Assembly (NCBI GenBank): GCA_031283395.1
Contig: JAITBV010000229.1
Span: forward strand, 1-9,733
Direction: 5' to 3'
DNA length: 9,733 nucleotides
Source of the DNA: Candidatus Adiutrix sp.
GTDB lineage: Bacteria; Desulfobacterota; Desulfarculia; Adiutricales; Adiutricaceae
In this document: positions 6,883 to 9,733 of the stretch, piece by piece
How positions within the stretch are numbered: the first letter of the stretch is position 1
Layout of the letters: every line of letters begins with the position of its first letter
Notes under the pieces: generated by a model
Database searches by the model: none
Told to the model about the DNA's origin: nothing
What the model saw: only the letters and a program-made list of their open reading frames with translations
Position numbers and translations under genes: made by a program

Positions 6883-7302
6883 TTATGAAAAATCGTCCAA
6901 CCATTTTTTCAGGACGGCCAAGCCAACGCCGGTCAAGGCCGAAACCTGGAAGATGCGCTCCACCCCGGCGCCACGCAGAGCCTCTTCGGCCTTGGCCAGA
7001 CGGCCGGGATCACTCGCGTCAATCTTGCTGACCACGCCCGCCACCGGAGCTTTAAGGGCCAGGGCCAGACGGGCCGGCAAAGGCGTGGGGCGGCTGCCGT
7101 CCATCAGAAACAGCACCAGGCGGGCCCGGCCTGAATTGAGAATCAGGGCATTAAAGTAGCGGGGCAGAGTCAGCATTTCCCCCGGCGTGTCGATGGCCTG
7201 GCCAAGATAGGTCAAGGCCTGGGTCTTGCGGGGTTCGGTCCGGCCCAGGCCCAGAGCCTTCAGGAGAGTACTCTTGCCCGCGCCCACCGGCCCTATGACC
7301 AT
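6883..7302 (-). CDS. eutP: EutP/PduV-family small GTPase-like protein
   Basis: A 139-aa P-loop protein related to EutP and PduV, small Ras-like NTPases that accompany microcompartments and are thought to act in their positioning or assembly; some EutP proteins have acetate kinase activity. Motifs: Walker A GPVGAGKS (4-11), KTQALTYLGQAIDTPGE with the G3-like DTPGE (about 38-42), G4-like SKID (92-95, relaxed from NKxD as in other EutP), and G5 SAL (121-123). An upstream in-frame start at 7341 would add 13 residues, but GGAGGT sits 6 nt before ATG 7302, and the protein then begins MVIGPVGAGKS like its relatives. Lies between eutS and eutB, the usual S-P order. Confidence 0.93.
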   Translation of the reverse strand: MVIGPVGAGKSTLLKALGLGRTEPRKTQALTYLGQAIDTPGEMLTLPRYFNALILNSGRARLVLFLMDGSRPTPLPARLALALKAPVAGVVSKIDASDPGRLAKAEEALRGAGVERIFQVSALTGVGLAVLKKWLDDFS

Positions 7303-7308
7303 GACCGG

Positions 7309-7314
7309 ACCTCC
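7309..7314 (-). promoter_or_regulatory. Shine-Dalgarno deciding the eutP start
   Basis: GGAGGT on the minus strand, 6 nt before ATG 7302. It favours the shorter eutP product over the start at 7341. Confidence 0.75.
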
Positions 7315-7352
7315 ATCCGGCCCTTGACGGTCTACGGCCACCCACGCGTCCT

Positions 7353-7772
7353 TCAGGTTCTGGTCACCGGCTCGGAACTGAAGCCCAGCACCCGGGTCAG
7401 GGCTTCCGCCGCGCCCCGGAGCGCGCTGTCCACCGCGGCCACATCGCCGGTGAAGACCAGGCAGCCGGTGAAACGGTCAACGAACTCCAACTGCACGGCC
7501 CCGTTTTTGGCCGCGACATCGGCGGCGATTATGGCCCCTTCTCCGGGGGTTATGGTCATAAGGCCGATGGCTCCCCGATCCTCCACTCCGATCTGCCGGC
7601 AGAGTTCCGGCCCGGGATGGGCGATCATATGGGCCAGGGTGACCTGTTTGCCGGGAACATATTCCTGGATGGAACGCGGCTTGCCCCGGCCCGCCTCGCT
7701 CCGTCCGTCCCGGTCGGCCGCGGGCGCCAAATCTCGGGGCCGGACGGCGGATTCCGCCGGCCCTTCGGTCAC
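7353..7772 (-). CDS. eutS: EutS/PduU-like circularly permuted BMC shell protein with N-terminal extension
   Basis: From residue 34 this matches EutS closely: SIQEYVPGKQVTLAHMIAHP (34-53), DRGAIGLMTITPGEGAIIA, then FVDRFTGCLVFTGDVAAVD (97-115). E. coli EutS is 111 aa, so the 139-aa frame carries about 28 extra residues at the N terminus, charged and rich in Arg, Ala and Pro. The only early start is GTG 7772; TTG 7733 (codon 14) is a weaker alternative. No good ribosome site precedes GTG 7772, but its GTG overlaps the TGA of an upstream 16-codon ORF (GTGA), so translation may be coupled. Role: hexameric shell protein with a bent shape, thought to form edges or special pores. The fold assignment is firm; the true start is not. 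Confidence 0.9.
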   Translation of the reverse strand: MTEGPAESAVRPRDLAPAADRDGRSEAGRGKPRSIQEYVPGKQVTLAHMIAHPGPELCRQIGVEDRGAIGLMTITPGEGAIIAADVAAKNGAVQLEFVDRFTGCLVFTGDVAAVDSALRGAAEALTRVLGFSSEPVTRT

Positions 7773-7819
7773 AACGCAAACCCCGGAATGGGATAGACGG
7801 ACTTTTTCATTGTCTTCAT
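7769..7819 (-). CDS. Possible 16-aa leader ORF overlapping the eutS start
   Basis: Reads MKTMKKSVYPIPGFAL then TGA, which overlaps the eutS GTG by GTGA. GGAGGG (7822-7827) is the only strong ribosome site upstream of eutS. It is very close (2 nt) to ATG 7819 and 11 nt from the second ATG at 7810. The peptide could serve to couple translation into eutS. It is too short to judge by composition and resembles nothing I recognise, so it may be a chance ORF. Confidence 0.4.
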   Translation of the reverse strand: MKTMKKSVYPIPGFAL

Positions 7820-7834
7820 CGCCCTCCGGGTCGG

Positions 7835-7843
7835 ATTATAACA
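7835..7843 (-). promoter_or_regulatory. Extended -10 promoter upstream of eutS
   Basis: TGTTATAAT on the minus strand: a perfect TATAAT (7840-7835) with the TG of an extended -10 one base upstream (7843-7842). No good -35 lies 17 bp upstream, which extended -10 promoters tolerate. Start of transcription would fall around 7828-7830, just ahead of GGAGGG, giving a very short leader. It sits in the 55-nt gap between the methyltransferase stop and the leader ORF and would let the eut genes be expressed apart from the methyltransferase. Confidence 0.55.
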
Positions 7844-7874
7844 CAGGACGCCAGCAAATTGGGGCCTCGGCCGG

Positions 7875-9311
7875 TCAGTCATACCAGACGGCATCGCCGG
7901 CCGGCAAACCCGGGATATGATCCCGCACTTTCTTGTCCAGCTCGGCGGTGAAGGCGTTGGGATTGGGCCGGGTGAGGATCTTCCTGGCCAGAGCCGCCGC
8001 CTGGTCGGCCGCCGTGGGCCGGCCCTCGCCAAGCCATTTACTGCGGAACCCCCGGACGCCTATGGCTGGATAGTGAGTGATCCTGCGCATATTTTTGGCC
8101 GTATGGGGTTGGTCCATGTAGCTGCCGCCCGGGCCTAGTTTTTTGATGAGGTCGAGGCAAAAATCCTTTTCCTCGTAGGGGATGCCCCGGCGCAGGTGTT
8201 TGAGATTCATGGCTATTTCATTGTCTATGACAGCCTTGGCGAAATCAAAGGCCATCAGGCCGCCCAAAAGGCCGCCCATGTTGAAAAGGTCGGCCCCGCC
8301 CAGGAGGGCTGCGGCGGTGTTCAGGGCCGTCTCATAGCCGTTCTGGACATCGTTGGCCTGGGAATTGGTCAGGCCGATATAGCCGCCGGAGGGCACCTTG
8401 TAGAAACGGGCCATTTCCGAATGACCCATCTGGAGAATGCCGGTTTCAACGGCCCCGGGGGCGTAGTCGCCGGCCCGCATATCGGCCACGGTGGAGAGGA
8501 CGGCGTAGATGACCTCGGCCCCGGGGCGGACGGCCTGCATTAGAAAACAGAGGGACAGGAACTCGGCGTTGCCAAGGGCCAGGGTGCCCAGAAGGCTCAT
8601 GGGCGAGGTCATGCCCGCGTTGGGCACGATGGTGCCGTATACCGGCAGGCCTTTCCGGAGCAGGTGGATGACCGCCTCGGTGGATTCAACGTCATAGGTC
8701 AGGGGCGAAATGACCGGGCAATAATGATGGTTTATGAAGGGCCGGGCCTTGTAGGCCGCTTCGCTCCCGGCTATGGTATAGCCCATGTCCAGCACCTTTT
8801 CCAGGTCGGCGATGGTGGGAGTGTTGGAGCGCACCGGCTTTTGGCAGTTTTTCAGGGCCGGATAAAAACGGTAGAGGGAGCGCATATCCGGCGGCGCATC
8901 GTCGGCCAGGATGGAAATGGAAAAGACGTCGAAGCCGGGCAATTCATTGATGAGGTAGGCGATATTGGCTATGTCCCGGCTGGTGCCGCGCCGTTCCTCG
9001 CCGGTGAGCGGGTCGATGATGTTGGGGGCCGAAGAACCGGTGACAATGACCGGCCGGGCCTGGGGCAGGGTCACGTCAAATTCCGGTTTTTGGGCGGTGA
9101 AGGTGTAGGTCGGAGGCACGGAGGCCATTTTTTCGGCCACCAGCTTGCGGGGAAATTTGACCATCTGGCCATCCGTCAGGCAGCCGTGCTTTTTGAATAT
9201 CTCCACCGCTTCCTGATTTTTGACCAGCATGCCGGTCTCTTCCAGGATGCCCAGAGAAGCCTCATGGATGTTCTTCTTTTGCTCATCGGTGAAGAAGTTG
9301 TAAAAACTCAT
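7875..9311 (-). CDS. MttB-family (trimethylamine methyltransferase superfamily) corrinoid methyltransferase, non-pyrrolysine
   Basis: A 478-aa TIM-barrel methyltransferase of the MttB superfamily, in which members move a methyl group from a methylated amine to a Co(I) corrinoid protein. Family-like stretches: ASLGILEETGMLV near the N terminus, ISPLTYDVESTEAVIHLLRKG (about 201-221), GMTSPMSLLGTLALGNAEFL (233-252), RPGAEVIY, SQANDVQNGYE (317-327), and a C-terminal GGSYMDQPHTAKNMRR (395-410). The frame has no amber codon, so it belongs to the pyrrolysine-free branch, whose known members demethylate quaternary amines such as glycine betaine, proline betaine and carnitine. The substrate here is unknown. 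ATG 9311 is chosen over in-frame starts at 9356 and 9317 because GAGAGG (9318-9323) lies 6 nt upstream. No corrinoid protein or reactivase is in the window. It precedes eutS by 102 nt. Confidence 0.9.
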   Translation of the reverse strand: MSFYNFFTDEQKKNIHEASLGILEETGMLVKNQEAVEIFKKHGCLTDGQMVKFPRKLVAEKMASVPPTYTFTAQKPEFDVTLPQARPVIVTGSSAPNIIDPLTGEERRGTSRDIANIAYLINELPGFDVFSISILADDAPPDMRSLYRFYPALKNCQKPVRSNTPTIADLEKVLDMGYTIAGSEAAYKARPFINHHYCPVISPLTYDVESTEAVIHLLRKGLPVYGTIVPNAGMTSPMSLLGTLALGNAEFLSLCFLMQAVRPGAEVIYAVLSTVADMRAGDYAPGAVETGILQMGHSEMARFYKVPSGGYIGLTNSQANDVQNGYETALNTAAALLGGADLFNMGGLLGGLMAFDFAKAVIDNEIAMNLKHLRRGIPYEEKDFCLDLIKKLGPGGSYMDQPHTAKNMRRITHYPAIGVRGFRSKWLGEGRPTAADQAAALARKILTRPNPNAFTAELDKKVRDHIPGLPAGDAVWYD

Positions 9312-9448
9312 CGCCATCCTCTCAGAAAAGGCCGAGGGGCTTGTGACCGCCCGCACGGCCGCTCTGGGCCTTTTTCAGGGGCCCTCCAAACCGAAGCCGC
9401 GGCCCCGGGCCATCAAGGGCCCGGAGCCGCCGAGGCTTATAGGCAGGG
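9312..9448 (-). other. Intergenic region with a GC-rich hairpin
   Basis: The 137 nt between the small winged-helix-like gene and the methyltransferase. It holds a 9-bp stem with one G-T pair (CTCCGGGCC/GGCCCGGGG, 9418-9426 with 9403-9411) around a 6-nt loop, and a second, shorter GGGCC/GGCCC stem nearer the methyltransferase. Neither is followed by a T-tract. I see no convincing promoter. The stems may pause or process the transcript, or reflect base composition. Confidence 0.35.
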
Positions 9449-9733
9449 TCAGTCCTGCCATTCTTTGGGCAGAAATTTGATCCGGGCGCGTCCGGAGTCG
9501 GTGAGGCTGTATTTATACCGGGCCTCGCCGGCTTCATCAATGTAAGGATCGCAGCCCTCGATGAGAGCCGTGGCCTTGACGGCCATGAGATGCTCTTCCA
9601 TTTTATCCAGGCTGAACTGCCCTTCGCCCTGGTAGTCGTTGCCAAAAAAAAAAAAAATGGCTTTGGTGGTCATGGGCTGCCCGCCGGACTTTTTGTAAAG
9701 GACATACAAAATCTTGAAACGCAAAGGTAGCGT
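9449..9733 (-). CDS. Small winged-helix-like protein, 5' end possibly outside window, with a 14-T run in frame
   Basis: The frame is open from the right edge to TGA 9449-9451. A TTG at 9724 or ATG at 9673 could start it, but the frame continues to the edge, so the true start may lie outside. The layout suggests a winged-helix DNA-binding or PadR/MarR-like fold: a helix RFKILYVLYKK, a second helix SLDKMEEHLMAVKATALIE, then a wing-like EAGEARYKYSLTDSGRARI. The family is not identified. A run of 14 T on the coding strand (9644-9657) encodes the end of Ile plus four Phe (KAIFFFFGN). If it is a regulator, its upstream position would fit control of this locus. Function is inference only. Confidence 0.65.
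   Translation of the reverse strand, partial: TLPLRFKILYVLYKKSGGQPMTTKAIFFFFGNDYQGEGQFSLDKMEEHLMAVKATALIEGCDPYIDEAGEARYKYSLTDSGRARIKFLPKEWQD
9644..9657 (-). repeat. Homopolymer of 14 T within the coding frame
   Basis: Fourteen A on the plus strand, 14 T on the coding strand, inside an otherwise GC-rich gene. A run of this length is prone to slippage in replication, transcription or sequencing. Gain or loss of one base would shift the frame and disrupt the small winged-helix-like protein. Confidence 0.95.

Noticed and set aside
6883..7302. Loss of function in EutP because its G4 motif is SKID rather than NKxD
   Set aside because: Relatives also depart from NKxD at this site (TKID in E. coli), so it is not a sign of decay.
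7844..7874. Sigma-54 promoter (GG-N10-GC) upstream of eutS
   Set aside because: A GG and GC pair is present but the spacing is 9, and the flanking consensus bases are missing. The extended -10 is the better match.
7769..8032. An 87-codon minus-strand frame overlapping the end of the methyltransferase
   Set aside because: Its 5' part lies inside the methyltransferase gene in another frame. Only its last 16 codons, behind a ribosome site, are kept as a possible leader ORF.
7875..9311. A pyrrolysine (amber) codon in the MttB-like gene
   Set aside because: The frame is complete with no in-frame TAG, so it belongs to the branch without pyrrolysine.
9403..9426. ANTAR/EutV-type antiterminator hairpins, as in eut operons of Firmicutes
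   Set aside because: The 6-nt loop reads CTTGAT, lacking the conserved A at loop position 1, and there is no overlapping terminator with a T-tract.

Overview
The window is GC-rich and gene-dense, and every credible gene lies on the minus strand. It holds most of an ethanolamine-utilisation (Eut) type bacterial microcompartment operon, read from high to low coordinates. The taxon cannot be fixed from the sequence. A GC-rich anaerobe or facultative anaerobe that uses B12 chemistry and corrinoid methyltransferases fits, and a sulfate-reducer-like member of the former Deltaproteobacteria is a guess from style only.

Layout in the direction of transcription. (1) 9733-9449: 3' part of a small winged-helix-like protein with a 14-T homopolymer inside its reading frame. 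(2) 9311-7875: a non-pyrrolysine MttB-family corrinoid methyltransferase. (3) 7843-7769: an extended -10 promoter and a possible 16-codon leader ORF whose stop overlaps the next start. (4) 7772-6883: eutS (shell protein) and eutP (small GTPase). (5) 6854-4530: eutB and eutC, the two subunits of B12-dependent ethanolamine ammonia-lyase. (6) 4455-3799: eutL (trimeric shell protein). (7) 3759-2275: eutE-like acylating aldehyde dehydrogenase. (8) 2256-1568: two nearly identical eutM-like hexameric shell proteins in tandem. (9) 1540-689: eutJ (Hsp70/actin-like). (10) 660-1: a BMC-associated protein of uncertain function that leaves the window.

How it should work: EutBC cleaves an amino-alcohol to acetaldehyde plus an amine or ammonia inside a shell built from EutS, EutL and the two EutM copies. 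EutE then turns acetaldehyde into acetyl-CoA. Targeting helices are visible at the EutC N terminus, the EutE C terminus and the N terminus of the last, partial protein. No eutA, eutH, eutD/pduL, eutT, eutQ, eutN or eutG is seen here; they may lie to the left or elsewhere.

The most interesting point is that EutB keeps the E. coli numbering and the substrate-site residues R160, Q162, N193 and E287, but has Ala where Asp362 should contact the substrate amino group. An MttB-family enzyme, a family that demethylates quaternary amines, is encoded just upstream. Together these suggest, as a hypothesis only, a microcompartment for N-methylated ethanolamines (choline, dimethyl- or monomethylethanolamine) rather than plain ethanolamine.
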